DNA from: Tomitella biformata AHU 1821 | Lineage (GTDB): Bacteria > Actinomycetota > Actinomycetes > Mycobacteriales > Mycobacteriaceae | Length of the DNA stretch: 64,000 nt | Direction: 5' to 3' | Assembly (NCBI RefSeq): GCF_000524475.1 | Contig: NZ_BAVQ01000003.1 | Location: 62,001-126,000, forward strand | In this document: piece after piece, positions 22,436 through 31,361 of the stretch | How positions within the stretch are numbered: position 1 is the stretch's first letter | How the letters are laid out: every line of letters begins with the position of its first letter | Translations under genes and position numbers: made by a program | Notes under the pieces: model-generated | What the model was told of the DNA's origin: nothing | Databases searched by the model: none | Seen by the model: the letters and a program-made list of their open reading frames with translations, nothing else

Positions 22436-23020
22436 CTAACCGCTCTCTATCCACCGATCGCTCTTGAGCACGATGCCGCGTCGATTCCGCCGGATCATCG
22501 CGTCGGTAGCCCTCGGCTCTGCCGAGAGAGCCGGTCTCTGCCTCCGGACCTCCGTGTACCAGAGGAGATGATCAGAAATTTTCTCGCGTTCGATCGCCGC
22601 TCGCACCACCTCGGAGTGAGTACCACCCGGAGTCATCCTTCCTGCCTCGGCGAGCGCGGTAGCCCGATCCATCGACTGTGGGTGGCAGAAGACGACGGGC
22701 ATCTTGTTCGAGCACTGGTCCCAACATGCGCCACCGATGTGGATATCTCCGGCGAAGAGCATCGGGCCGGACCCCATGACGGGCTTGAGCCAGCGGGGCT
22801 CGAACTCCACTAGGGGCCGCCCCTGCTCCAACAGCTGCATCGGAGTGGGGCCGTACTCCGTCCATCGCATTCGCTGCCGCCGAAACAGCGTCGTGGACTT
22901 GCGTGGAACTCGGGTGTAGGTGCCCAACCGGTATTGGTAACGCTGCCAGGGGTACAGCGCGAGGATCCGCTTGCAGCAGGCGATCTCCTCCGCCGTCCCC
23001 GCGAATCGGAGACCTTTCAT
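22436..23020 (-). CDS. Uncharacterised basic protein, distal gene of the WXG100-like module
   Basis: 194 residues, no recognised domain. Rich in Arg, Trp and Tyr, no signal peptide or membrane helix. A cysteine-containing middle (GDIHIGGACWDQCSNKMPVVFCHPQ) and a basic C-terminus (MIRRNRRGIVLKSDRW) stand out. Codon choice is more mixed than in nearby housekeeping genes (for example AAA, GGT, CGA, CAA), hinting at different ancestry. GAGGAG precedes the ATG. It follows its upstream neighbour by 22 bp. It could be an effector, immunity or accessory protein for the type VII substrate gene upstream; this is inference from position only. Confidence 0.65.
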   Translation of the reverse strand: MKGLRFAGTAEEIACCKRILALYPWQRYQYRLGTYTRVPRKSTTLFRRQRMRWTEYGPTPMQLLEQGRPLVEFEPRWLKPVMGSGPMLFAGDIHIGGACWDQCSNKMPVVFCHPQSMDRATALAEAGRMTPGGTHSEVVRAAIEREKISDHLLWYTEVRRQRPALSAEPRATDAMIRRNRRGIVLKSDRWIESG

Positions 23021-23042
23021 CCGCGCTCCTCGGCATGCTCGT

Positions 23043-23609
23043 CTAGTAGGGGTAGTCGGCTATCCACGGTCGCCCTATTCTCTCCCCGTTGATCAACTCT
23101 CGATCGAGTTGACGGTCTTCGCGGTCGACAACCACCCCATGCCGCGCGCTGAAACCAGCCCGACGCGCCACCACGGCATCCGTGAATTGCGCACCCGCTA
23201 CGCGCGTATCCCTGGCCGCTTTCACGGCCTTCCGAAATGGGCCCCATGGCGTGTGGGTGAACACGGTGCGACGATCACCCACTATCCGATACGCCCCAAA
23301 TAGCGCCGGATCACCGGCAAATTCCACGGTTCCCGCGAACTTGCTCATGCGGTGCAATCCCAGCGGGCTGCGGTTACGCGCCACCATCTCCCCCAACGCC
23401 TGTCCCGTCTTCAGGTCGATCAGCTGAAAGGAGTTAAAGGTCTGTTTCCACCCGTCGCCACTTGAGAAGAACGTCGTCCAAAGGCTCCCGGACCATCGCC
23501 AGCGGCCGAACTTGTAGCCGTACGTGGTCCAGGAGTAGCCGTCGACGATCGATGCGACGGCCCGCCGGTCAGCCGGCAGCCTGAACATGGCCCGAAACAG
23601 CATCCTCAC
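23043..23609 (-). CDS. Uncharacterised protein of the WXG100-like module
   Basis: 188 residues, no recognised domain. Opens V-R-M-L-F-R-A-M-F-R-L and then an aromatic-rich stretch (GYSWTTYGYKFGRWRWSGSLW) followed by beta-rich sequence (FQLIDLKTGQALGEMVARNR). The C-terminus is Arg/Asp-rich. GTG at 23609 overlaps the previous stop as GTGA; GTG at 23615 is an alternative. The similar aromatic/basic flavour to the next gene (22436-23020) suggests the two work together. No function can be assigned. Confidence 0.65.
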   Translation of the reverse strand: MRMLFRAMFRLPADRRAVASIVDGYSWTTYGYKFGRWRWSGSLWTTFFSSGDGWKQTFNSFQLIDLKTGQALGEMVARNRSPLGLHRMSKFAGTVEFAGDPALFGAYRIVGDRRTVFTHTPWGPFRKAVKAARDTRVAGAQFTDAVVARRAGFSARHGVVVDREDRQLDRELINGERIGRPWIADYPY

Positions 23610-24199
23610 CAGCACAGCGCATCACTCCGCGCCGCCACAAAACGGAGTGATCGGGCCACTCCCATCACCACGCCCCGGAATCTCGCCCCATGCTCCACCG
23701 CGGAGGAGGACAACTCCACCACTGCGAACGTCGCGCCATCAGCCGAAGGGACCACCCCGCGGAGCTGGCAATAGGAGCCGCCGTCGGCCAGGTTGACGTA
23801 GTAGGCGATCGGCCGCCCGTCGACCACCTCAGTGGTCACCCCATCCGACACCTGGCCGGAGTCATTGGGAATCCGCCGGAGGAATTCGTCCAGGGCTAGA
23901 TGGGGATTCCGCGCTGGACCGAATTCCTGGACATTCACGGTGAGCCAGGAGCTCACCTGCTCATCAGCATCCGACAGCCAATGCCGTCCGATGCCGCAGT
24001 ATCTGACTCCCCCGCCCCGCATCTCCTGAAGCGAGGCCCGAAGCGCACCCACCACGGCATCCAGATTTTTCACGGCCTCCGCTGGTGTGAGGGGCGAGAG
24101 GACCTCTACAGCGCGATCCAGCTGCGCCTCGATATCAATGAGCGGAAGCGCATGGTAGCCCGGCGGCACCACGACCTCGAGGTCAACGGCGGCATTCAC
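23606..24199 (-). CDS. Uncharacterised protein, possible Mog1/PsbP-like accessory of the WXG100-like module
   Basis: 197 residues. Starts MNAAVDLEVVVPPGYHALPL, has a helical middle (LDAVVGALRASLQEMRGGGV) and ends with strands FAVVELSSSAVEHGARFRGVVMGVARSLRF. The last 60 residues, a strand pair and a helix ending in a S-L-R-F motif, recall Mog1/PsbP-like proteins seen in actinobacterial secretion loci, but the likeness is weak. No signal peptide. ATG at 24199 overlaps the stop of the 414-residue gene (ATGA). Possibly a chaperone or immunity protein for that gene's product (inference). Confidence 0.6.
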   Translation of the reverse strand: MNAAVDLEVVVPPGYHALPLIDIEAQLDRAVEVLSPLTPAEAVKNLDAVVGALRASLQEMRGGGVRYCGIGRHWLSDADEQVSSWLTVNVQEFGPARNPHLALDEFLRRIPNDSGQVSDGVTTEVVDGRPIAYYVNLADGGSYCQLRGVVPSADGATFAVVELSSSAVEHGARFRGVVMGVARSLRFVAARSDALCW

Positions 24200-25440
24200 C
24201 TTTCGTACTCCCCTGCCGCAACGTGCGTAGAGACGAGTGCTGCCGCCCTGTCGCTCAAGTACATCGCATCCTCTGGTGTGACGACATCCGCCGCGTGCCT
24301 GCCGATCGCGCCCATGTTCTGCAACGGCGTCTTCAGCACCTGGGACGCGTCGGCCACCCGCTCAGAAATCACTCCGGGCGTGTTCACCACTCGGCTGACC
24401 TCGCTCAGACGAGCCGCCGTCCCCATCGATTCCCCAGCTGCGGCGGCCCCCGCGGCCACCTCATCGGCCATCCTGAGCCCCTTGGCCAGTCCGACTCCCG
24501 GCAACACGCCAAGCGCGTCGACCCCCAATGTCTTCGCTGCCTGCAACCCTCCGGTCAAGTCCCCCTGCATCAGCTTGCCCAGGCTCGCCTGCACCTCCGG
24601 ATCTGACAAGTCCATCGCAAGAACCCCGGCGCCGGTCACCACCGAGATCCCCAAAGCGAGGACGTCGATCGGCGGCGGTGTGATCAAGGCCAGCACCCCG
24701 CTGGCCGCGGAGACGGTGGACAGCACCTGGTAGATCTCGTCCTTGTTCTCCGCGTACCAGTCCTTGATGGCGTCGACGGCGTCACCCAGCCGGTCGAGGA
24801 TGCCCTGGTCCGGCTCGCTTGGGGCGTAGCGCGACGCGATCCCCGTCAGCTCCTCCGCCACCCTCGCGGCCTTCGCCTCGCAGACCACTTGCAGCTCACG
24901 TGCTTGGCGGAGCACCGACTCCAGCGTGGCCGAGCACTCGTCCACCGCCGTCTGCACCTGCCGGACCGCACCCTTCGCGGCGTCGAGCCGCCGCTGCGCC
25001 GCCTGCAACTCCTCGCCGGGATCGAACAGCATTCCGGCGAGCGCGAGGTCCGGATTCGCCTGCGCCCTGGTCAGCTCGGCCTCAGCTCTGGCGAGCGCCT
25101 CGCGCGCCACCCCGGCCTCCGCGTCCAACCGGCGGGCGTCCTCGGTCATCGCGACGAGAGCCTCGTGCCAGCCCCGGAACAGGGTCAGCGCCTCGTCGAG
25201 CGAGTTGCTGGCCATGCGCAGGTCCGTGCTGAGGGTCTGGTCCAGATGCGCACGGAAGGCGTCGCCGGCCTCCCCGCGCCACGCCTCATCGTGTGCGTCG
25301 CCGAGCCTGCCGAGCAGCGCGTTCGCCTCGCCCACCACCGTGGCCGCCGACGCGATCGACGCGCTGGTCGCCTCGACATCCGCGGGCAACCCCTCGACGG
25401 GATTGAAGCCGAGGTTCGGATACGGGTTCGGCGCCATCAC
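24196..25440 (-). CDS. Putative type VII secretion substrate with WXG100-like N-terminal domain
   Basis: 414 residues. The first 110 form a helical hairpin with the W-R-G turn (HDEAWRGEAGDAFRAHLDQ), the hallmark of WXG100/LXG-type substrates. Long Ala/Glu/Leu-rich coiled coil follows (about 100-210), then a hydrophobic, glycine-rich segment (about 240-330: VSAASGVLALITPPPIDVLAL, GVDALGVLPGVGLAKGL) like the trafficking part of actinobacterial polymorphic toxins. The short C-terminus shows no toxin domain. GTG at 25440 overlaps the upstream stop (GTGA). Probably exported with its 115-residue partner by an ESX machine encoded elsewhere. Confidence 0.75.
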   Translation of the reverse strand: MMAPNPYPNLGFNPVEGLPADVEATSASIASAATVVGEANALLGRLGDAHDEAWRGEAGDAFRAHLDQTLSTDLRMASNSLDEALTLFRGWHEALVAMTEDARRLDAEAGVAREALARAEAELTRAQANPDLALAGMLFDPGEELQAAQRRLDAAKGAVRQVQTAVDECSATLESVLRQARELQVVCEAKAARVAEELTGIASRYAPSEPDQGILDRLGDAVDAIKDWYAENKDEIYQVLSTVSAASGVLALITPPPIDVLALGISVVTGAGVLAMDLSDPEVQASLGKLMQGDLTGGLQAAKTLGVDALGVLPGVGLAKGLRMADEVAAGAAAAGESMGTAARLSEVSRVVNTPGVISERVADASQVLKTPLQNMGAIGRHAADVVTPEDAMYLSDRAAALVSTHVAAGEYER

Positions 25441-25784
25441 CGACCACCCTCGCCAAGGCCGGTATCCGCGGCAGTGTCAGCGGGCACGTACTCCCCCAGC
25501 GCATTGAGCCCGTCCCGGAGCTCGTCCTCGATCTCGCGGTAGACCCGCACACAGCCCTCGAGGCCCTGAGCCGTGAGCGCGGCGCTCTCCGCTATCCGGC
25601 CGGTGCCGAACTGCCACGCCTTCTGGAACTCGTCGGCCGCCTTGCCGAGCACGGCCGGCCCAAGCTGCCGGCCCGCATCGCCAGTGAGCGCGCGCTGCGA
25701 CTGTCTCAGCACGTCCTCGGAGGCGCGCAACTGCGTGACCGCGCCCTCGAGAACCGCCAGGTCAGCCTGAAAAAACCCACCCAT
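25437..25784 (-). CDS. WXG100-like small protein, first gene of the module
   Basis: 115 residues. All-helical, with two long helices around residues 6-35 and 42-90 and EFQKAWQFGTGRI at the turn region; no canonical W-x-G is obvious, so it is an ESAT-6-like/DUF-type relative rather than a typical EsxA. ATG at 25784 (M-G-G-F-F-Q-A-D-L) is chosen for the GGGGGG just upstream. It opens a five-gene unit in which each of the first four genes overlaps the next by 4 bp. Likely dimer partner of the 414-residue protein. Confidence 0.65.
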   Translation of the reverse strand: MGGFFQADLAVLEGAVTQLRASEDVLRQSQRALTGDAGRQLGPAVLGKAADEFQKAWQFGTGRIAESAALTAQGLEGCVRVYREIEDELRDGLNALGEYVPADTAADTGLGEGGR

Positions 25785-25864
25785 GTCCCCCCACAATCTC
25801 TTGATCTCCCCCCGGCCGGTCCGCGTCCCACCGCAGATCCAGCCCCTCGCAAGCCACTATGAAA

Positions 25865-26725
25865 TCACATATCGAGGCCCAGATCTAGGACTTCCACCGA
25901 ATGTGTCAACGCGCCCACGGCCAGGTAGTCGACGCCGGTGCCCGCGTAGTCGGCGGCGTCGGCCAGGGACAGCCCGCCGGAGGACTCCAGTCGCGTGCCG
26001 GGCGAGACCTTATCGCGCCGCTGCACCGCGATCTGTGTCTGCCACACCGGGAAGTTGTCCAGTAGCACCAGCTCAGCCCGCTCGGCCAGGACCGCGTCGA
26101 GCTGCTCGAGGCTATCCACCTCGACCTCGCACTCCACCCCCGGGTACTGATCGCGCACGGCCTGCAGAGCGGCGACGACGGAGCCCGCGGCCACCACGTG
26201 GTTGTCCTTGATCAGCGCCTGATCGCCCAGGCCCATCCGATGGTTCACGCCGCCGCCGGCCCGCACCGCGTACTTCTGCAGCCCACGCAGCCCGGGCAGG
26301 GTCTTGCGGCTGTCCCGGATCTCGCACTTGGTGCCATCGACCGCGTCGACCCACTCCGCGGTGGCGGTGGCGATGCCGGAGAGGTGGCACACGAGGTTGA
26401 GCATCGTGCGCTCCGCGGTGAGCATGCCCCGGGTGGGGGCCTGCAGGCGCAAGACGACGTCGCCCGGCGCGACGACGGTCCCGTCCGCGGCCCGTTCGAG
26501 CACCTCGTAGTTCCCGGCGCCGATGACCTCGTCAAGCACCAGCAGCCCCACGTCCAGGCCTGCGACGACACCGTGTTCGCGGCTGACCATCGCCGCCTCG
26601 CCCCGCGCGTCGGCGGGGACCGTGGCCGCGGAGGTGATGTCTGCGCCGTAGCGCAGGTCCTCGTCCAGTGCCAAGCGAATCAGCGTAAGGGTCTCGGCGC
26701 GGTCGATCGACGGGTCCAGTGCCAT
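25865..26725 (-). CDS. nadC: Nicotinate-nucleotide pyrophosphorylase (quinolinate phosphoribosyltransferase)
   Basis: 286 residues. Makes nicotinate mononucleotide from quinolinate and PRPP. Seen: DLRYGADITSAATVP, LNLVCHLSGIATATAEWV, CEIRDSRKTLPGLRGLQKYAVRAGGGVNHRMGLGDQALIKDNHV (catalytic core), VECEVEVDSLEQLDAVL and LVLLDNFPV, LESSGGLSLADAADYAGTGVDYLAVGALTHS. ATG at 26725 overlaps the nadB stop as ATGA. Last gene of nadABC; 80 bp separate its stop from the WXG100-like unit. Confidence 0.97.
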   Translation of the reverse strand: MALDPSIDRAETLTLIRLALDEDLRYGADITSAATVPADARGEAAMVSREHGVVAGLDVGLLVLDEVIGAGNYEVLERAADGTVVAPGDVVLRLQAPTRGMLTAERTMLNLVCHLSGIATATAEWVDAVDGTKCEIRDSRKTLPGLRGLQKYAVRAGGGVNHRMGLGDQALIKDNHVVAAGSVVAALQAVRDQYPGVECEVEVDSLEQLDAVLAERAELVLLDNFPVWQTQIAVQRRDKVSPGTRLESSGGLSLADAADYAGTGVDYLAVGALTHSVEVLDLGLDM

Positions 26726-28302
26726 CAGCGGGCTCCTACGGGTTCTAGTTCGGGGGTTCGCAGTCGCCCGTCCGGGCCCAGGCTCAGCTCGATGCTGTCT
26801 GCCCAGCGCGGGTCCGAGTCGGGGTGGTCAAGGCGGGTGTGGCAGCCGCGGCTCTCGGTCCGCAGAGCGGCGGCAATCAACACCGCGGACGCGGCCAGCG
26901 TGAGCGCCGCGTCCTCGTAGGCGGCCCCGGCGGATGGTGTGACCGACGCGCTCTCGCTCCCGAGAGCCGCTGCGGCGCTGGCTAATCCGGCACCGTCGCG
27001 CACCACGGACGCGTGTGCCGTCATGAGGGCTTGCAGCAGCGTGCGAGGCACAGTCTGCGCCTGCCGCAGCTCAACCTCGGTGGCCTCGACGTTCAGCCGC
27101 GCCCGCTCGACGGCGACCTGGCCGGCTCGGTCGCCCACGACCAGTCCCTCGAGGAGGCTGTTCGACGCGAGCCTGTTCGCGCCGTGCAGCCCGGTGCGCG
27201 CCACCTCGCCCGCGGCCAGCAGGCCCGGCACGATCGTGCGCCCGTGCACGTCGGTCACGACGCCACCGCACGCGTAGTGCGCCGCGGGCGCGACCGGGAT
27301 CAGGTCGGCCGACGGGTCGAGGCCGACCGCCGCGCAGGACGCGGTGATCGTCGGGAACCGCGCCGAGAAGCCGGGCAGCGCACGGGCGTCGAGATAGACG
27401 TGGTCCGCACCGGACTCGCGCAGCCGGGAGGCGATGGCCCGAGAGACGACGTCCCGCGGCGCGAGGTCCCCCATCGGGTGCACACCTGCGGTGACGGACC
27501 TGCCGTCGGCGTCGACGAGGATAGCGCCCTCGCCCCGCACGGCCTCGCTGATCAGCGGCCGGCGGCCGAGGCCGCCCGCGGCGAACAGCACCGTCGGATG
27601 GAACTGGACGAACTCCATGTCCGCGACGGTCGCGCCGGCGTCGAGGGCCAACGCGATGCCGTCGGCCGTCGCACCCTCGGGATTGGTGCTGCAGGTGTAG
27701 AGCTGGCCGAGCCCGCCCGTCGCGATCAGCACCGACGGCGCATGCACCACACCGAGGCCCTCCGCGGTGCGCGCGAGCACGCCGGTCACCCCCGACGCGT
27801 CGGTCAGCACCCGCAGCACTGCGGCGTCGAAGATCACCGGGACGCCGGCCGAGCCGAGCGCGCGCTGGACCTCCGCGCCCGTCGCGTCGCCGCCGGCGTG
27901 GATGATGCGGCGCTCGGAGTGGCCGCCCTCGCGGGTGCTGTCCAGGGCGCCGTCGGGGCCGCGGTCGAACTCGGCGCCGAGTTCGGTGAGCATGAACAGC
28001 GCGCGCTCGCCGTCGGCGACGATCGAGCGCACCGCGGGCTCCTCGCACAGGCCCACGCCAGCCGCACAGGTGTCGGCGATGTGGGAGTTCACGGAGTCAT
28101 GCCCGAGTCCAGCCCGCACTACGGCGATACCGCCCTGCGCATACTGCGTGGCCGTGTCCGCCGGGCCGCCCTTGCTCAAGGTCAGGACGGCGAGCCCGGC
28201 CTTGGCGGCGACGCGCGCCGCCGTTAGTCCGGCCACCCCACCACCGACGACCACGAGGTCCGCGTGTGACTCCCAGTCGATGTGCGGTGTGGGTCCGCTC
28301 AC
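26725..28302 (-). CDS. nadB: L-aspartate oxidase
   Basis: 525 residues, FAD enzyme that oxidises aspartate to iminoaspartate. Seen: [21 protein letters not shown] (FAD dinucleotide fold), [140 protein letters not shown] at 28302 overlaps the nadA stop (GTGA). Confidence 0.97.
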   Translation of the reverse strand: MSGPTPHIDWESHADLVVVGGGVAGLTAARVAAKAGLAVLTLSKGGPADTATQYAQGGIAVVRAGLGHDSVNSHIADTCAAGVGLCEEPAVRSIVADGERALFMLTELGAEFDRGPDGALDSTREGGHSERRIIHAGGDATGAEVQRALGSAGVPVIFDAAVLRVLTDASGVTGVLARTAEGLGVVHAPSVLIATGGLGQLYTCSTNPEGATADGIALALDAGATVADMEFVQFHPTVLFAAGGLGRRPLISEAVRGEGAILVDADGRSVTAGVHPMGDLAPRDVVSRAIASRLRESGADHVYLDARALPGFSARFPTITASCAAVGLDPSADLIPVAPAAHYACGGVVTDVHGRTIVPGLLAAGEVARTGLHGANRLASNSLLEGLVVGDRAGQVAVERARLNVEATEVELRQAQTVPRTLLQALMTAHASVVRDGAGLASAAAALGSESASVTPSAGAAYEDAALTLAASAVLIAAALRTESRGCHTRLDHPDSDPRWADSIELSLGPDGRLRTPELEPVGAR

Positions 28303-29348
28303 TCGCCGCCGCCGGATGTCCCGAACTGGATCATCCGCTCGACGGAGCCGCGAGCAGCCTCGATGATCTCCGGGCGCACGTCGACCTCGTCGGTGCCCTC
28401 CACCAGCGCGCGCAGCAGCGCCGCGGGGGTGATCATCTTCATGTAGGGGCACGACGCGCGACTGTTCACGGGCTGGAAGTCGACGTCCGGCGCGGCCTTG
28501 CGCAGCTGGTAGAGCATGCCGATCTCGGTGGCGACCAGGACCTTCTTGGCGTCCGTCTTGGTGGCCTGCTCGAGCATGCCGCCAGTGGAGAGGATCTGCA
28601 CGCGGTCGGCCGGCACGATGCCCTCGCCGGCCAGATAGAGCGCGGAGGTGGCGCAGCCGCACTCGGGGTGCACGAACAGCTCGGCGTCGGGGTTCGCGTC
28701 GACCTGCTCGGTGAGGTCCTGGCCGTTGATGCCAGCGTGCACGTGGCACTCGCCCGCCCAGATCTGCATGTTGGTGCGGCCGGTGACGCGCTTGACGTGG
28801 GCGCCGAGGAACTGGTCCGGCAGGAACAGCACCTCGCGGTCCGGGTCGATGGAGTTGACGACGTCGACGGCGTTGGACGAGGTGCAGCAGATGTCGGTGA
28901 GCGCCTTCACCTCGGCGGTGGTGTTGACGTAGGAGACGACGGCCGCGTCGGGGAACTCGGCCTTCCACGCGCGCAGGTCGTCGGCGGTGATCGAGTCGGC
29001 GAGAGAGCAGCCGGCGCGCGCGTCGGGGATGAGCACCGTCTTCTCGGGGCTGAGGATCTTCGCGGACTCCGCCATGAAGTGGACGCCGCAGAAGATGATC
29101 GTCTGCTCGCCGGCCTCAGCGGCCGCGCGGGCCAGCGCGAGGGAGTCGCCGACATGGTCCGCGATGTCCTGGATGGCCGGCAGCTGGTAATTGTGGGCCA
29201 GGATCACCGCGTTGCGGGCCTTCGCCAGTCTCTTGACCTCGGCCGCCCACTCCGGGGTCGCCTCGACACCCTGCCAGCCGCCAGGGCCGTCGAAGATGTT
29301 GGTGGCCAACTCTGATGCGAACTCGGACGTCGTCGTCGTGGTCGCCAT
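28299..29348 (-). CDS. nadA: Quinolinate synthase
   Basis: 349 residues. A 4Fe-4S enzyme that condenses iminoaspartate with DHAP to quinolinate. Seen: [48 protein letters not shown] (first cluster Cys), [61 protein letters not shown] and [17 protein letters not shown], covering the three cluster cysteines. ATG at 29348 (M-A-T-T-T-T-T-S) follows GAGGAG; the ATG 15 bp upstream lacks support. Head of nadABC, divergent from a Nudix regulator. Confidence 0.97.
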   Translation of the reverse strand: MATTTTTSEFASELATNIFDGPGGWQGVEATPEWAAEVKRLAKARNAVILAHNYQLPAIQDIADHVGDSLALARAAAEAGEQTIIFCGVHFMAESAKILSPEKTVLIPDARAGCSLADSITADDLRAWKAEFPDAAVVSYVNTTAEVKALTDICCTSSNAVDVVNSIDPDREVLFLPDQFLGAHVKRVTGRTNMQIWAGECHVHAGINGQDLTEQVDANPDAELFVHPECGCATSALYLAGEGIVPADRVQILSTGGMLEQATKTDAKKVLVATEIGMLYQLRKAAPDVDFQPVNSRASCPYMKMITPAALLRALVEGTDEVDVRPEIIEAARGSVERMIQFGTSGGGE

Positions 29349-29367
29349 GGCAGTTCTCCTCACCGAA

Positions 29368-29384
29368 GATGCCCGGGGGGCATC
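29368..29384. promoter_or_regulatory. Palindrome in the nadA leader
   Basis: GATGCCC (29368-29374) and GGGCATC (29378-29384) around GGG, 20 bp upstream of the nadA start. It may be an operator for the adjacent NrtR-like regulator or an RNA hairpin; which is not decidable here. Confidence 0.3.
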
Positions 29385-29472
29385 GGATGTGCGCCCGCGG
29401 TCGGTGAACCGGCGGACACGTTGGCTGTGGGTGGCGGCCCGGTGTCGATTGGACCAGCCAGGGTTTCCGACT

Positions 29473-29485
29473 TAGGATCGAAAAC
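29473..29485 (+). promoter_or_regulatory. Leaderless -10 box of the NrtR-like gene
   Basis: TAGGAT at 29473-29478, seven bases, then GTG at 29486. No Shine-Dalgarno. Confidence 0.55.
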
Positions 29486-30166
29486 GTGCCCCATGATAAC
29501 ACCACCCTCCACGAGGTACTCGTGGCGGTATTCCAAATCCGTGACGGACAACTATCCGTATTGCTATGGCAGCGGGCGATGGATCCCCAGCACGGGACCT
29601 GGTCCCTGCCTGGCGGACTGCTGGGCCCGGACGAGGATCTGCCCACGTCGGCGACCCGCCAGCTGGCGGAGAAGGTCGATGTGCGCGAGCTCGCCCACCT
29701 GGAGCAGCTCTCGGTGTTCAGCGATCCGCACCGCATCCCGGGGCCGCGCACCATCGCGTCGACCTTTCTCGGGCTGGTCCCCTCCCCCTCGGACCCGCAG
29801 TTGCCGCAGGACACCGCCTGGCACGCGGTCGCGGAGTTGCCGGAGATGAGCTTCGACCACGGCGTGGTGGTGCGGCACGCGCGCAAGCGGCTGGCCGCGA
29901 AGCTGTCCTACACCAACATCGCGTTCGCGCTGGCCCCCGCGGAGTTCACGATGTCCACGCTGCGGGAGATCTGCGGAGAGGCGCTTGGACACCCCGTCGA
30001 CGCGACGAACCTGCAGCGGATCCTGCTCCGGCGCAAGGTCATCCAGGCCACCGGCGACACCGCGCCCTCGGGCCGCTCCGGCGGCCGGCCCGCCGCGCTG
30101 TTCCGGTTCACCGAATTCCGGCTGCGCGTCACCGACGAGTTCGCGGTGCTGCGCCCCCCGACCTAG
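29486..30166 (+). CDS. nrtR: NrtR-type Nudix-related transcriptional regulator
   Basis: 226 residues. N-terminal Nudix fold (VLVAVFQIRDGQLSVLLWQR, GTWSLPGGLLGPDEDLPTSATRQLAEKVDVRELAHLEQLSVF) in which the catalytic Nudix box is degenerate: the R-E-x-x-E-E core reads R-Q-L-A-E-K. A C-terminal winged helix follows, ending GRSGGRPAALFRFTEFRL as in NrtR regulators, which sense ADP-ribose or NAD and repress NAD synthesis genes. The M. tuberculosis orthologue region (Rv1593c) also lies divergent to nadA. It most likely controls nadABC. The last 38 bp overlap, antisense, the end of the DUF2567 gene. Confidence 0.88.
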   Translation: MPHDNTTLHEVLVAVFQIRDGQLSVLLWQRAMDPQHGTWSLPGGLLGPDEDLPTSATRQLAEKVDVRELAHLEQLSVFSDPHRIPGPRTIASTFLGLVPSPSDPQLPQDTAWHAVAELPEMSFDHGVVVRHARKRLAAKLSYTNIAFALAPAEFTMSTLREICGEALGHPVDATNLQRILLRRKVIQATGDTAPSGRSGGRPAALFRFTEFRLRVTDEFAVLRPPT

Positions 30167-30731
30167 ACCCTGGCCTAGGTGCGGGATCCCGCACCGGCTG
30201 CCGCCGCTCCGCGACCTTGCCCGCTGGCACGCCCAGATCGCTCTCCGCGGTGAGTCCCGCGGCGAACAGATAAACGAGGCCGGCGGCGAGCGCCTGCCCC
30301 ATCAGCGCCACCCACAGGGAGATCGTGGGCGGCCGAACTACCACCTGCCCGACCAGGTCGGCGAGGCCCCCGCCGCCGGGCCAATCCCACCGGGCGCTGG
30401 CGACCCAGCCGCCGACCAGTGCGGCCAGCCAGGCGCCGACCAGCCCACCGGCCATCACAGCCAGCCCCATCGCCGGGCCGCGGGCGGAGCGCCAGGCCCA
30501 CGCCGCGGCACCGCACAGCACCCCCGCGAGGGCGCTGACGAGCACGAATATCGCGATGGCGACGAACACGTTGTTGCTGTCCAGATCCATCGACAGCAGG
30601 CGCGAGCCCTCGTCCACATACAGTCGCTGGCCGGGCGCGATCAGCGCCCACACCACCCCGCCGAGGACTCCGACGAGGATCGAGGCCCCCACAACGGCAA
30701 CGACGGCCCGCGCATGATCGCGCCTGGTCAC
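30129..30731 (-). CDS. DUF2567 membrane protein
   Basis: 200 residues with four hydrophobic segments (about 8-28, 57-80, 85-108 and 140-162) and a polar, Arg/Pro-rich tail. Corresponds to the DUF2567 gene (Rv1591 type) located between nadA and bioB in M. tuberculosis. LIAPGQRLYVDEGSRLLSMDLDSNNVF between helices 1 and 2 is the recognisable family segment. GTG at 30731 overlaps the previous stop (GTGA). Function unknown. Confidence 0.82.
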   Translation of the reverse strand: MTRRDHARAVVAVVGASILVGVLGGVVWALIAPGQRLYVDEGSRLLSMDLDSNNVFVAIAIFVLVSALAGVLCGAAAWAWRSARGPAMGLAVMAGGLVGAWLAALVGGWVASARWDWPGGGGLADLVGQVVVRPPTISLWVALMGQALAAGLVYLFAAGLTAESDLGVPAGKVAERRQPVRDPAPRPGSRSGGAAPRTRR

Positions 30732-31291
30732 CGCTGCGATGGGAAGTGCGCGGTCTTGCGGCCGACCGTGGTGAGCAGCGAGATAACCAGGGCGCCCAGG
30801 AACGCGTTGACGAGCCCAGTGATCAGCGCGCCCTGCCAACTCCCGCTGTTGAGGAAGGGCAGCACCACCGCGGCGAACACGCACAGCCCGACGATCCACT
30901 GGAAGAACGTCATCGGTGACGGCGTCAGAGTGAGAAACACCCACAGCAGACCGCCCGCGACCAGCGCGCCGACGCCGCCGATCAGCGCCGTCATCCACAC
31001 GTCCTGTGGCGCGCCGCCCCAGATTGTGCCGAACTGGTTGTCCGTGTTGTTGGTGTAGAGCGCCTTGATGATGGCGGCGACGACGAAGCCGCCGACCGCC
31101 GCCACCAACGCCGTCGCCAGGACGCCGGCGATGAACTGCTGGTTGTTGACCACCACGGTGTTCTGCGGCGGCGCCTGCCGCGGGGCCTGCGGGCGCGGAG
31201 CCTGCTGACCCGGCGCCTGGGGCTGTTGCCACTGGTCCTGACTGTAGGCCTGGGTGTGCCGATCCCCGTCATCGGGATACCTGTTGCTCAT
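30728..31291 (-). CDS. Four-helix membrane protein with Q/P-rich N-terminus (DUF6069-like)
   Basis: 187 residues. A disordered Q/P/R-rich cytoplasmic tail (to about residue 50) precedes four membrane helices: FIAGVLATALVAAVGGFVVA, VWMTALIGGVGALVAGGLLW, TFFQWIVGLCVFAAVVLPFL and ALITGLVNAFLGALVISLL. The helices and the SGSW loop resemble the DUF6069 family. Coupled to the DUF2567 gene by a 4-bp overlap, so the two may form a membrane complex. Function unknown. Confidence 0.75.
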   Translation of the reverse strand: MSNRYPDDGDRHTQAYSQDQWQQPQAPGQQAPRPQAPRQAPPQNTVVVNNQQFIAGVLATALVAAVGGFVVAAIIKALYTNNTDNQFGTIWGGAPQDVWMTALIGGVGALVAGGLLWVFLTLTPSPMTFFQWIVGLCVFAAVVLPFLNSGSWQGALITGLVNAFLGALVISLLTTVGRKTAHFPSQR

Positions 31292-31361
31292 GGCCGCCAG
31301 CCTAACGCAGGTTGACGGGCCGATTCGGGATCTGCGGATCAGTTGGGCGAATCGGAATCCC

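Noticed and set aside
29055-29886. Antisense open frame across nadA and the NrtR gene
   Set aside because: It overlaps two well-supported genes and shows no domain.
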